From the NCBI GenBank assembly GCA_040219575.1, contig JAVJSD010000014.1, positions 1-64,000 on the forward strand: a stretch of DNA of 64,000 nt. Direction: 5' to 3'. The position numbers and the translations under genes are program-made. Of this stretch, positions 15,516 to 24,138 are shown piece by piece. This DNA is from JAVJSD01 sp040219575 (GTDB taxonomy: Bacteria; Planctomycetota; Planctomycetia; Pirellulales; Pirellulaceae). Below the pieces are notes generated by a model, which was given only the letters and a program-made list of their open reading frames with translations, searched no databases and had not been told where the DNA came from. How positions within the stretch are numbered: position 1 is the first letter of the stretch; the number at the start of each line of letters is the position of its first letter.

Positions 15516-18454
15516 CCCGCATGGGTAAGTCTCGCGGGCGAATCACCAGCAGCACCAGGGGAAGCTCAGCCATGCCGCTGCGTCGCGTTGGAAGTAGCAT
15601 GGCCGCCCTCGGCCGTGAGTCTGCGTCGCCAGTCGATAGCCCGCCGCTCGATAACCCGCCGCCGTCGTCCGCTCCCGTCACGGGCCAGGGGGCCCATGCT
15701 ACGGAACTAGCGCCCCGGCTAGCGAACTCGCGCAGGCGGCCGCTGCTCTCGCCCACGAGTTTCCTGCTGCTCTGCCTGAGCCTGCTCGTCGCGGCCGCCA
15801 TGCCCGGCTGCGGCGGCTGCACTCCCGACGACGACGCCGTCGCCCAGAAGAAGAAAGAGGAAGAAGAGAAGAAAAAGAAGAAGGAGAAGCCCAAGGAGGA
15901 TTTCGAGGTCACGCGGCTTCGCGTGCAGCCCTACGGCGACGACGACATCGCGGTGCGCAACCGCGTGAAGCCGGGACACTGGCTGGCGGCCCACGTGCAG
16001 ATGAAGGCCAACAACTTCCACTTCAACGCCGAGCTGGACACGGCCACCGTCGATCAGCGGGGCGTGCCGCTGCCGGTGGAGCACACCCCGTTCCGCATGA
16101 CCGTCTCCCGCCCCGCGGCGCTCCCCAAGGGGCAGATCAAGGATTTCGAGTCGACCTACTACGTCCCCCGCTACGCCAGCGGCAGCGAAAAGAGCTTCTG
16201 GCTGCAAAGCAAACTCCGCAGCGCGGGCGGCGGCCGCGAAGTCGCCAAGGCTTCGCAGATGCAGCCCACCACCCGCATGCCCGACTACCAGTACCACCTG
16301 GTCATTCTCTCCACGCGACCGGAACGCTACCGCTTTCTGCAGCGGCTGGAATCGGTCGAGCCGGCGTTCGATGAAATCGACGCCTACGAGCGCGAGCGGA
16401 TCCGTTACTTTCAGATCGCCATGCCCAATTCCGAGGGCCGCATCCCGCTGCCTTCGCATCCGCTGGCCTGGACGTCGATCGCCTACCTGGTGTGGGACGG
16501 CCTGGATCCCGACAAGCTCGATCCCGATCAGCAGCGCTCGTTGCTCGACTGGCTGCACTGGGGCGGCCAGTTGATCGTCAGCGGCCCCAACTCGCTCGAC
16601 ACCTTGCGGGGGAGTTTCCTCGATCCCTACCTGCCGACCGAATTCGTGCAATCGATCGACCTCGACGAGGCGGCGCTGGCGCCGCTCAGCCAGGGCTGGC
16701 GCGTGCACGATCCCAAGACCGACGACGACTTCCAACCACTCTCGCTCGACGAGGGCAAGCCGCTGCTGGGCGTCGAGATGAAGCCCCGCCCTCAGGCGTC
16801 GGCGATTCCCGACACCGGCGGCCTGGTGTGGGAGCGGCGCGCCGGCCTGGGCCGCACCGTCGTCACCGCGTTTCCCCTGGCCGATCGCAAGATCGCCACC
16901 TGGGACGACTTCGACAGCTTCTTCAACGGTTGCCTGTTGCGGCGGCCGCGGCGAATCTTCGTCAACCCGTCGCAAGACGATCATTTGCGCGAGATTCCCT
17001 ACACCTACTTCGACGTGAACGGCGACGGTCGTCACATCGACGACGAAGCGGGGTACGAATACGACGCGCGGCTGAGCACCATGGTCCGCTACTTCAGCCG
17101 TGACGTGGGCCAGATCGACGCGAAGGCCAGCAACGCAGGCGAAGAGATCTACGTCGTGCAGCAGGAGCCGGTCGAACTGCCGGACGAGATGGCGGACGGC
17201 TTCCCCCCCTACTACTACGACCAGGCGCCGCCGCTTCGCGAACCCGTGAAAAAGGCGCCCCGCTACTCCGACGTCGAAGACCCCCGCTTCGCCGGCTACG
17301 TGCCGATCGCCCAGTCGGGCGTCGCCGGCTGGAACGACTACAACGGCTGCCCCACCGCCGCCCGCGACACGCTCCGTTCGGCCGCCGGCATCTCGATTCC
17401 CAAGTCCGGTTTCGTGCTTCGCGTGCTGGGCGTCTACCTGCTGATTCTGGTGCCGGTCAACTGGGCCCTGTTCCGGCTTATCGGCCGTGTGGAATGGGCC
17501 TGGATCGCCGCCCCCTTGATCGCCGTCGCCGGCGGCGTGGCGGTCGTACGGTTCGCCCAACTCGACATCGGCTTCGCCCGGGCCCGCACCGAATTGGCCG
17601 TGCTGGAAGTGCAGGGCGACTACCCCCGCGCCCACCTCACGCGCTACTCGGCCGTGTACACGTCGCTCTCGACCGCCTACGACATGGCGATGTCCGACGA
17701 GTCCTCGCTCGCCCAGCCGTTCGCCGTCAATCCCGGCGGTACCCAGGTCGGCCGCGAGATCCAGTCGCTCAGCTTCCGGCACGACGCCGAAAACGTGCTC
17801 AGCGGCTTTCAGGTGGCGTCGAACTCGACGGGCATGCTGCACAGCGAGCAGATGTTCGCCCTCGGCGGCGCCATGAGCCTGCGTGGAAATGAAGAGAACG
17901 GCTGGAGCGTCGAGAACGGTTCTTCGCTGGCGCTGAGCGACGTCGCCGTGCTGCGGCTTAACGCCGGCGGCCGCCCCGAGATCGCCTGGCTCGGTGACCT
18001 TGCCGCCAAGACCAGCGTCCTCGCCCGGTTCGAGCCGGCCCCGACCGGCCAGTTGCAACCCGTCGCTTGGGAGCAGTCGCCCGCCACGGCGAAACCCGCC
18101 GACGAAAACTCGGAAGTCGTCAGCCTCTGGCGGTTGCTGGACCTCGCCACGCGGCGGCTTAGGCTGCTGCCCGGCGAGGTACGGCTGATCGGCTGGACCG
18201 ACGACTCGCTCCGCGGCGTCGAGTTCCACCCCGACGCCTCGCAGGTCACCGCCCGCACCCTGGTGCTGGCCCACCTGCGTCCGGCGGAACTTCCGCCCGC
18301 CCGGCCCGACGTCAACCGCAACTACAAACGCCAGCCCCAAGCCCGCACCACCAAGGACGTGGAAGAAGAAGAACGCTCCGACAAAGCGAAAGTGCCCGAA
18401 GCGGACGAGGCGGAAGCCGGGAAAACGAGTCGTCCGCAGACAGACGCAGATTGA
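15512..18454 (+). CDS. Large membrane lipoprotein-like protein, next to ABC ATPase
   Basis: 980 residues from GTG 15512 (4-bp GTGA overlap) or 977 from ATG 15521. The first about 75 residues are a translated dispersed repeat (see 15594-15702). They are followed by the hydrophobic core SFLLLCLSLLVAAAMPGCGG, whose Cys could be lipidated, and by a charged KKKEEEEKKKKKEKPKED linker. The extracytoplasmic part (to about residue 620) includes a glutamine-amidotransferase-like stretch (VWDGLDPDKLDPDQQRSLLD, WLHWGGQLIVSGPNSLDTLR) as in GldG/DUF4350-type ABC accessory proteins. Two membrane helices near 635-680 (VLGVYLLILVPVNWALF; AAPLIAVAGGVAVV) precede a beta-rich C-terminal domain. I infer an accessory subunit for the ABC ATPase downstream. 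Confidence 0.7.
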   Translation: MTRMGKSRGRITSSTRGSSAMPLRRVGSSMAALGRESASPVDSPPLDNPPPSSAPVTGQGAHATELAPRLANSRRRPLLSPTSFLLLCLSLLVAAAMPGCGGCTPDDDAVAQKKKEEEEKKKKKEKPKEDFEVTRLRVQPYGDDDIAVRNRVKPGHWLAAHVQMKANNFHFNAELDTATVDQRGVPLPVEHTPFRMTVSRPAALPKGQIKDFESTYYVPRYASGSEKSFWLQSKLRSAGGGREVAKASQMQPTTRMPDYQYHLVILSTRPERYRFLQRLESVEPAFDEIDAYERERIRYFQIAMPNSEGRIPLPSHPLAWTSIAYLVWDGLDPDKLDPDQQRSLLDWLHWGGQLIVSGPNSLDTLRGSFLDPYLPTEFVQSIDLDEAALAPLSQGWRVHDPKTDDDFQPLSLDEGKPLLGVEMKPRPQASAIPDTGGLVWERRAGLGRTVVTAFPLADRKIATWDDFDSFFNGCLLRRPRRIFVNPSQDDHLREIPYTYFDVNGDGRHIDDEAGYEYDARLSTMVRYFSRDVGQIDAKASNAGEEIYVVQQEPVELPDEMADGFPPYYYDQAPPLREPVKKAPRYSDVEDPRFAGYVPIAQSGVAGWNDYNGCPTAARDTLRSAAGISIPKSGFVLRVLGVYLLILVPVNWALFRLIGRVEWAWIAAPLIAVAGGVAVVRFAQLDIGFARARTELAVLEVQGDYPRAHLTRYSAVYTSLSTAYDMAMSDESSLAQPFAVNPGGTQVGREIQSLSFRHDAENVLSGFQVASNSTGMLHSEQMFALGGAMSLRGNEENGWSVENGSSLALSDVAVLRLNAGGRPEIAWLGDLAAKTSVLARFEPAPTGQLQPVAWEQSPATAKPADENSEVVSLWRLLDLATRRLRLLPGEVRLIGWTDDSLRGVEFHPDASQVTARTLVLAHLRPAELPPARPDVNRNYKRQPQARTTKDVEEEERSDKAKVPEADEAEAGKTSRPQTDAD
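15594..15702. repeat. Inverted repeat GTAGCATGG...CCATGCTAC inside a reading frame
   Basis: GTAGCATGGCCGCCCTCGGC near the left end and CACGGGCCAGGGGGCCCATG at the right form an imperfect inverted repeat of about 109 bp. It sits in frame between the start codon and the signal core of the 15512 gene and adds about 36 residues rich in Pro and Ser. Confidence 0.65.
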
Positions 18455-18747
18455 CGCAGAGGAAGGCAGCGGGCGCCATTGGAGAATAGACCACCACCAG
18501 CCAGCGAACCGACCTGACCATTGATCTCCGTCTTGATTGTCTGTACGGCGTTTCTTCTTCCTCGGCTCTCTCCGCTTCCTCCTGTTCAAACTCGTAAGTA
18601 CGATTTCCTCCGTTTTCTCCGTTACCTCCTGTTCCCTACTTGGCGACTGCTGACGCGAAAATCTGCGGCCATCGGCGTCATCCGCGGACCGCTCCCAACC
18701 CATCGCACGCCCCGACCACCCGTCCACGTGCTTCGGACATCAACGGC
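18455..18747. repeat. Gene-free spacer made of short dispersed-type repeats
   Basis: The 293-bp spacer holds AGACAGACGCAGATTGACGC, TTTCCTCCGTTTTCTCCGTT and AAATCTGCGGCCATCGGCGT, all strings of the kind that recur as short repeats in planctomycete genomes. No gene or clear promoter is seen, so the ABC ATPase may still be transcribed from upstream. Confidence 0.45.
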
Positions 18748-19674
<927 letters not shown>

Positions 19675-19781
19675 CGACGATCATCGCTCCCCCCACTTCA
19701 ACAATCAACAAATCATCACTCAACAATCGCCCTTGAAAGAGGGACCGTTGCTGAAGAGCCCCGCTCAACTTGGTCGGGATC

Positions 19782-19815
19782 ACCACGAAGGGCGCGAAGA
19801 GCACGAAGGAAAGGA
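19782..19815. repeat. CACGAAGG-type repeat, left bracket of GxxExxY gene
   Basis: ACCACGAAGGGCGCGAAGAG then CACGAAGGAAAGGAG, ending 16 bp from the stop codon of the GxxExxY gene. A CTTCAACAATCAAC string (see 1760) lies upstream at about 19698. Confidence 0.85.
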
Positions 19816-19831
19816 GGAGAAGAGATAACTG

Positions 19832-20203
19832 TCAAAGAACGAAGCGTTTGATGCCGTCTTTGAGTTTGGCGACGTTGAAGTTCATCAGCAGGCCGGTTTT
19901 GATGCCGGAGAGTTTCATGTAGGTCAGCAACTGCGCTTCGTGAATTCCCCGCACCTTGTCCACGCTCTTCAGTTCGACAATCAGTTCGTTTTCCACCAAC
20001 AGATCAAGTCGGTAGCCACAATCAAGCAACACGCCTTTGTACCGAACAGGCTGCGGATGCTCCAACCGAAAGTCAATCTGGTTCCGCTTGAGTTCGTGCG
20101 CCAAGCACTGTTGGTATGTGGATTCCAACAACCCCGGCCCCAATTCGCGATGAACCTCGATCGCACACCCGATCACCCGATTTGAGAGGTCGTCGAACTC
20201 CAT
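19832..20203 (-). CDS. GxxExxY protein (PDDEXK-like fold)
   Basis: A 123-residue protein. The name-giving motif is G24-LLE27-ST-Y30, and the C-terminal half carries nuclease-like strands (DCGYRLDLLVENELIVELKS, which fits D-x(n)-E-x-K) and MNFNVAKLKDGIKRFVL. The family is widespread and multicopy in Planctomycetes and Verrucomicrobia; the PDDEXK-like core suggests DNA binding or cleavage, but no activity has been firmly assigned to my knowledge. It is not in an operon and is bracketed within 16 and 7 bp by inverted copies of the CACGAAGG repeat, which looks like a mobile cassette. Confidence 0.85.
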   Translation of the reverse strand: MEFDDLSNRVIGCAIEVHRELGPGLLESTYQQCLAHELKRNQIDFRLEHPQPVRYKGVLLDCGYRLDLLVENELIVELKSVDKVRGIHEAQLLTYMKLSGIKTGLLMNFNVAKLKDGIKRFVL

Positions 20204-20210
20204 GCACTAC

Positions 20211-20242
20211 CCCTTCGTGCTCTTCGTGTCCTTCGTGGTGAC
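20211..20242. repeat. CACGAAGG-type repeat, right bracket of GxxExxY gene (inverted)
   Basis: CCCTTCGTGCTCTTCGTGTC then CTTCGTGGT is the reverse orientation of the repeat at 19782. It starts 7 bp upstream of the GxxExxY start codon, so it also occupies the gene's promoter region. Confidence 0.85.
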
Positions 20243-20289
20243 CCCAGGATTGTAATCCGGAGGACCGCTTGCCCGCGGCCAAAGGATGA

Positions 20290-20324
20290 TACCACGAAGG
20301 GCGCGAAGAGCACGAAGGAAGGGA
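20290..20324. repeat. CACGAAGG-type repeat, extra copy
   Basis: ACCACGAAGGGCGCGAAGAG then CACGAAGGAAGGG, direct orientation relative to 19782. Together with 20211-20242 it could form a hairpin. Confidence 0.8.
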
Positions 20325-20563
20325 AGGAGTAGGAGGGGAAACTTCGACGTTGTCTGTGATCGTCGGCCGCCCCCGGCGACTTGCTCGAGCACCTCCCCAC
20401 GCCTCGAAGAGTAAGTGGATGGACGAGAGATCGCGGGGCGGGTGATCCCTTTGGCTCGCCAATTAGGCGCCAAATGCGCACTTGGCGGGCAGCGGCGCGG
20501 GTAGGTTGAACTTGGCGAGGCGGTTTTTGGGCGGCGCGAAATCGGGCCCGTGGGGGCACAAGG

Positions 20564-20694
20564 GATTTCAGATTGCTGATTTCAGATTGCAGATTGGGGG
20601 AGGCTGGTGGGTTGGGGTTGCTCCAACTTCAACAATCGACAAATCGACAATCGCTATTGATCGCTATTCGTCAATCATCAATCCAGCGGCTGCG
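20564..20694. repeat. GATTTCAGATTGC and CTTCAACAATCGAC repeats
   Basis: GGGATTTCAGATTGCTGATT then TCAGATTGCAGATTGG (20564-20596) belongs to the family found inside imuB at 26851. CTTCAACAATCGACAAATCG (from 20629) belongs to the family at 1760. I see no gene in 20325-20836. Confidence 0.75.
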
Positions 20695-20836
20695 TTGGGA
20701 CCTGCATGACGATTGGTGAGTGCTGATGGTTGAACGATCGGAAAGGTCCAGGAAGCTTCGCCTTGCCGTGGCGGGGGCGTCGGTTTACACTTCGCGCGGA
20801 TTTGGGTCGCCCGGCGGGAGGCTGGGGCCTAAAATC

Positions 20837-22462
20837 ATGGACACAGACCAGGTTAGGACGAGGTCGCTCATGCTTGCGCTGCTGCTTTCGCTGTTTGTCG
20901 CCGCCGCCCCGGCCGAGGGCGTCGATACCGTCGTCGTTTGTCCGGCCGAGTTCCGAGCGGCGCTGGCGCCCTGGGTGGAGCATCGCCAGGCTCAGGGGCA
21001 TCGACTCGCTTTCGTCGACAATCGCGGCGGCGCCGACGAGATTCGCGCGGCGATCAGGCGGCTGGCGGCCGGCGGCGCGTTGCGGTTCGTGGTGCTGGTG
21101 GGCGACGCGGATCCGGCGGCCGCGACCGACGCCCGCGTGGCGGCGCGGTCCGTTCCCACGCACCTAGCCAAAGCCCGGGTGAATGTGCATTTCGGCTCCG
21201 ACGCCCAGATCGCCACCGACAACTGGTACGCCGACCTCGACGACGACGCGCTGCCCGACGTGGCCATCGGCCGCCTCAGCGCCGATTCGCCCGAGGAGCT
21301 GTCGCGGATGGTGACGAAGATCCTGCGTTACGAACAGGCGGCGCTGCCGGGCAGGTGGCGTCGGCAGATCAACCTGGTGGCGGGCGTGGGCGGGTTCGGC
21401 GGCATGATCGACTCGGTGATCGAGATGTCGACCAAGAAGTTTCTCACCGAGGGGATTCCCGCCGCCTACCGCACCTCGATGACGTACGGCAGTTGGCAGA
21501 GTTCGTACTGCCCCGATCCGCGCCGCTTTCATGATGTGACCGTGCGGCGGCTGAACGAAGGCTGCCTGTTTTGGGTGTACATCGGCCATGGACATCCCGA
21601 ACAACTCGATCGCGTGCGCACGCCGGCGGGCGGTTTCCATATTCTCGACGTCGGCGACGCCGGCAAACTGCGGTGCGAATCGGGCTCGCCGATCGCCATC
21701 ATGCTGGCTTGCTACACCGGCGCCTTCGACCGCGAGCGCGACTGCCTCTCGGAGGAAATGCTTCGCGCCGAAAGCGGCCCGGTGGCGGTGCTGAGCGGTT
21801 CGCGCGTCACCATGCCCTACGCGATGTCGGTGATGGGGAGCGAGATGCTGCGGCAGTATTTTCAGGAGCGGCGGCCGACCATCGGCGAGGTGTTGCTGCA
21901 CGCCAAACGCGAGATGGTCAAACCGTTGGGTACGAAGGAAGCCGGCGGTCCGCGGCAGTGGCTCGACCTGTTGGCCGCCACGTTCAGCCCCCGCGCCGAT
22001 CTGCTCGACGAGGAGCGGGCCGAACACGTGCTGCTGTTCAACCTGCTGGGCGATCCGCTGTTGCGCGTCGCCTATCCCGAGACGGTGGAGTTGGCGACCA
22101 AGTCGGCGGCGCGGGCCGGCGAGCGCATCGAGATCAGCGGCGAATGTCCGATCGGCGGTCGGCTGCTGGTGGAACTCGTCTGTCGTCGCGATTGCACCCG
22201 TCAACCGGCGGTGCAGCGGACCGCGTTCGCGCGCACGGGAGAGGAACTGTCGGCCTTCGATCGCTTCTACGACGAGGCGAACAATCCGCAGTGGACGAAG
22301 CGCGAGTTCCGTTTTGAGGGCGGAAAATTCCGCGTGGAGCTCGACGTGCCGGACGACGCCTACGGCCCCTGCCACGTGTGCGCGGAAGTGGTGAGCGACA
22401 AGCGCTACGCCCTCGGGGCCGCCGACGTCTTCATCCGCCGGGCCGCCACCGCGGCGGAGTAG
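20837..22462 (+). CDS. Gingipain-like cysteine peptidase (family C25)
   Basis: 541 residues from ATG 20837 (MDTDQVRTRSLMLALLLSLF, a signal sequence ending near 25). The body matches the C25/gingipain fold: an N-terminal subdomain with FVVLVGDADPAA and DNWYADLDDDALPDVAIGRL, and the catalytic pair His in FWVYIGHGHPEQLD (about residue 250) and Cys in IMLACYTGAFDRERDCLSEE (about residue 291). It should cleave peptide bonds outside the cytoplasm. Lack of a C-terminal sorting domain is notable compared with gingipains. Residues after about 420 are a beta-rich domain that may bind substrate. It precedes a sulfatase on the same strand. Confidence 0.85.
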   Translation: MDTDQVRTRSLMLALLLSLFVAAAPAEGVDTVVVCPAEFRAALAPWVEHRQAQGHRLAFVDNRGGADEIRAAIRRLAAGGALRFVVLVGDADPAAATDARVAARSVPTHLAKARVNVHFGSDAQIATDNWYADLDDDALPDVAIGRLSADSPEELSRMVTKILRYEQAALPGRWRRQINLVAGVGGFGGMIDSVIEMSTKKFLTEGIPAAYRTSMTYGSWQSSYCPDPRRFHDVTVRRLNEGCLFWVYIGHGHPEQLDRVRTPAGGFHILDVGDAGKLRCESGSPIAIMLACYTGAFDRERDCLSEEMLRAESGPVAVLSGSRVTMPYAMSVMGSEMLRQYFQERRPTIGEVLLHAKREMVKPLGTKEAGGPRQWLDLLAATFSPRADLLDEERAEHVLLFNLLGDPLLRVAYPETVELATKSAARAGERIEISGECPIGGRLLVELVCRRDCTRQPAVQRTAFARTGEELSAFDRFYDEANNPQWTKREFRFEGGKFRVELDVPDDAYGPCHVCAEVVSDKRYALGAADVFIRRAATAAE

Positions 22463-22484
22463 CGCATCGCTTCTGCGCTCGATC

Positions 22485-22533
22485 GTAGCCGATGCTGCCA
22501 GCATCGGTGGGAGACGCTGGCAGCGTCGGCCAC
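22485..22533. repeat. GTAGCCGACGCTGCCAGC-family repeat, copy 1
   Basis: GTAGCCGATGCTGCCAGCAT is followed by an inverted copy, GACGCTGGCAGCGTCGGCCA. Single copies occur at 46061 and 47696, near sulfatase genes each time. Confidence 0.8.
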
Positions 22534-22622
22534 GGGTTTTGCTTGAGACGCGGGCGGGACTCGGGTTAGGCTATAGGCACGCCTCGCCCCTCCCACCGAT
22601 TCGCCCGCCTGGAGTCGTCGTC

Positions 22623-24071
22623 ATGCCGTTTTGTTTTTCTCGCACCTTGCGGCTTCTCTCGCCTGGCGTTTTGTTGTTGTGCCTGGCGGTCGTCGGACTT
22701 TCGCGGGTTTCCGCCGCGGACGAGAAGCTTCCCCAGCGGCCGCCGAACATTCTGTTCCTGTTGACCGACGACCAGCGCCCCGACACGATCGCGGCCCTCG
22801 GCAATCAGGTGATCGAGACGCCCAATCTCGACGCGCTGGCCCGCCGCGGCACGTCGTTCACCCGGGCCGTCTGCGCCAATCCGATCTGCACGCCCAGCCG
22901 GGCGGAGATCATCTCCGGCGTGAGCGGGTTTCATAACGGCGTGCTCGACTTCGGCCGCGTGATCGATCCGAAACTCGCCACCTGGCCGCGGACGCTGAAG
23001 AACGCCGGTTATCACACGTGGTACGTCGGCAAGTGGCACAACAACGGTCGGCCCGACCTGCACGGCTACGAAGACGCCGTCGGCCTGTATTCGGGCGGCG
23101 GCGGCAAGTGGGAAGTCGAACGCACCGACTGGAAAGGGAGCAAGATCACGGGCTACCGCGGCTGGGTGTTTCAGAACATGGACGGCAGCGAAAAGTATCC
23201 CGAGCGCGGCGTTGGGCTTCAGCCGGACACCGGCAAGCAGATCGCCGACGCCGCGATCGAACTGCTGGGTCGCAAATCCGACAAGCCGTTCTTTTTGCAC
23301 GTGAACTTCCCCGCGCCGCACGATCCGCTGATCATGCCGCCCGGTTACGACGACAAGTATTCGATCGACAAGATGCCGCTGCCGGGAAATTTCTTGCCGG
23401 AGCATCCGTTCGACCACGGCAACTTCGACGGCCGCGACGAACAGCTATTGCCCTGGCCGCGCACCGAGCGGCAAGTGCGCGACGTGCTGGCGATGTACTA
23501 TCGTTTGATCTCGTACACCGACGAGCAGATCGGCCGCATCCTGACGACGCTCCACGAGACCGGACAGGAGGAGAACACGATCGTGATCTTCTCCGCCGAC
23601 CACGGCCTGGGCGTGGGGAGCCACGGCATCCGCGGCAAGCAGAACATGTACGAGCATACGGTGAACGTTCCGTTGATCTTCGCCGGTCCCGGAATTCCCC
23701 CGGGAGAGCGGCGCGACGCGCAGGCGTATCTGCGCGATCTGTTTCCCACCACCTGCGCCATGGCCGGCGTCGAGATTCCCGAGACGGTCGAAGGCCGCAG
23801 TCTCGCCGGAGTGATCGCCGGCGAGGAGAAGTCGGTCTATCCGCACGTGTTCTGCTACTTCCGCGACAAGCAGCGGATGCTGCGCACCGATCGCTGGAAG
23901 GTGGTCTACTATCCGCACCTCGACCGCTACCAACTGTTCGACTTGAAGAACGATCCGTTGGAGATGAACGATCTCTCCGGCGACGCCGCGCATCGCGAGA
24001 CGTTCGACGAGATGCGGCGGAAACTGCGTGAAGAGCAGGCCGCCATGAACGATCCTGTGCTCGCGAAATAA
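22623..24071 (+). CDS. Sulfatase (formylglycine type), secreted
   Basis: 482 residues with a signal sequence (TLRLLSPGVLLLCLAVVGLS). The N-terminal PPNILFLLTDDQRPDTIAAL carries the metal-binding acidic pair, and CTPSR at about residue 89 is the Cys that is converted to formylglycine by a sulfatase-modifying enzyme. KWHNN, HDPLIMP and the ADHGLG...GKQNMYEHTVNVPLIF block carry other ligands. It removes sulfate from a sulfated glycan or similar substrate in the periplasm or outside. ATG 22623 is chosen because it begins the signal sequence. One of four sulfatases in the window. Confidence 0.92.
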   Translation: MPFCFSRTLRLLSPGVLLLCLAVVGLSRVSAADEKLPQRPPNILFLLTDDQRPDTIAALGNQVIETPNLDALARRGTSFTRAVCANPICTPSRAEIISGVSGFHNGVLDFGRVIDPKLATWPRTLKNAGYHTWYVGKWHNNGRPDLHGYEDAVGLYSGGGGKWEVERTDWKGSKITGYRGWVFQNMDGSEKYPERGVGLQPDTGKQIADAAIELLGRKSDKPFFLHVNFPAPHDPLIMPPGYDDKYSIDKMPLPGNFLPEHPFDHGNFDGRDEQLLPWPRTERQVRDVLAMYYRLISYTDEQIGRILTTLHETGQEENTIVIFSADHGLGVGSHGIRGKQNMYEHTVNVPLIFAGPGIPPGERRDAQAYLRDLFPTTCAMAGVEIPETVEGRSLAGVIAGEEKSVYPHVFCYFRDKQRMLRTDRWKVVYYPHLDRYQLFDLKNDPLEMNDLSGDAAHRETFDEMRRKLREEQAAMNDPVLAK

Positions 24072-24138
24072 GTCTCGTACTTTCGCCGACCGCGCCGCAC
24101 TCACTCCTTTTTGAATCCCACCACAAGAGGTTCCTGCT

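Noticed and set aside
15719..18727. Very long open frame (about 1000 residues) on the minus strand
   Set aside because: It is the antisense of a GC-rich real gene on the plus strand, rich in Arg/Gly/Val/His without domains or a signal sequence.
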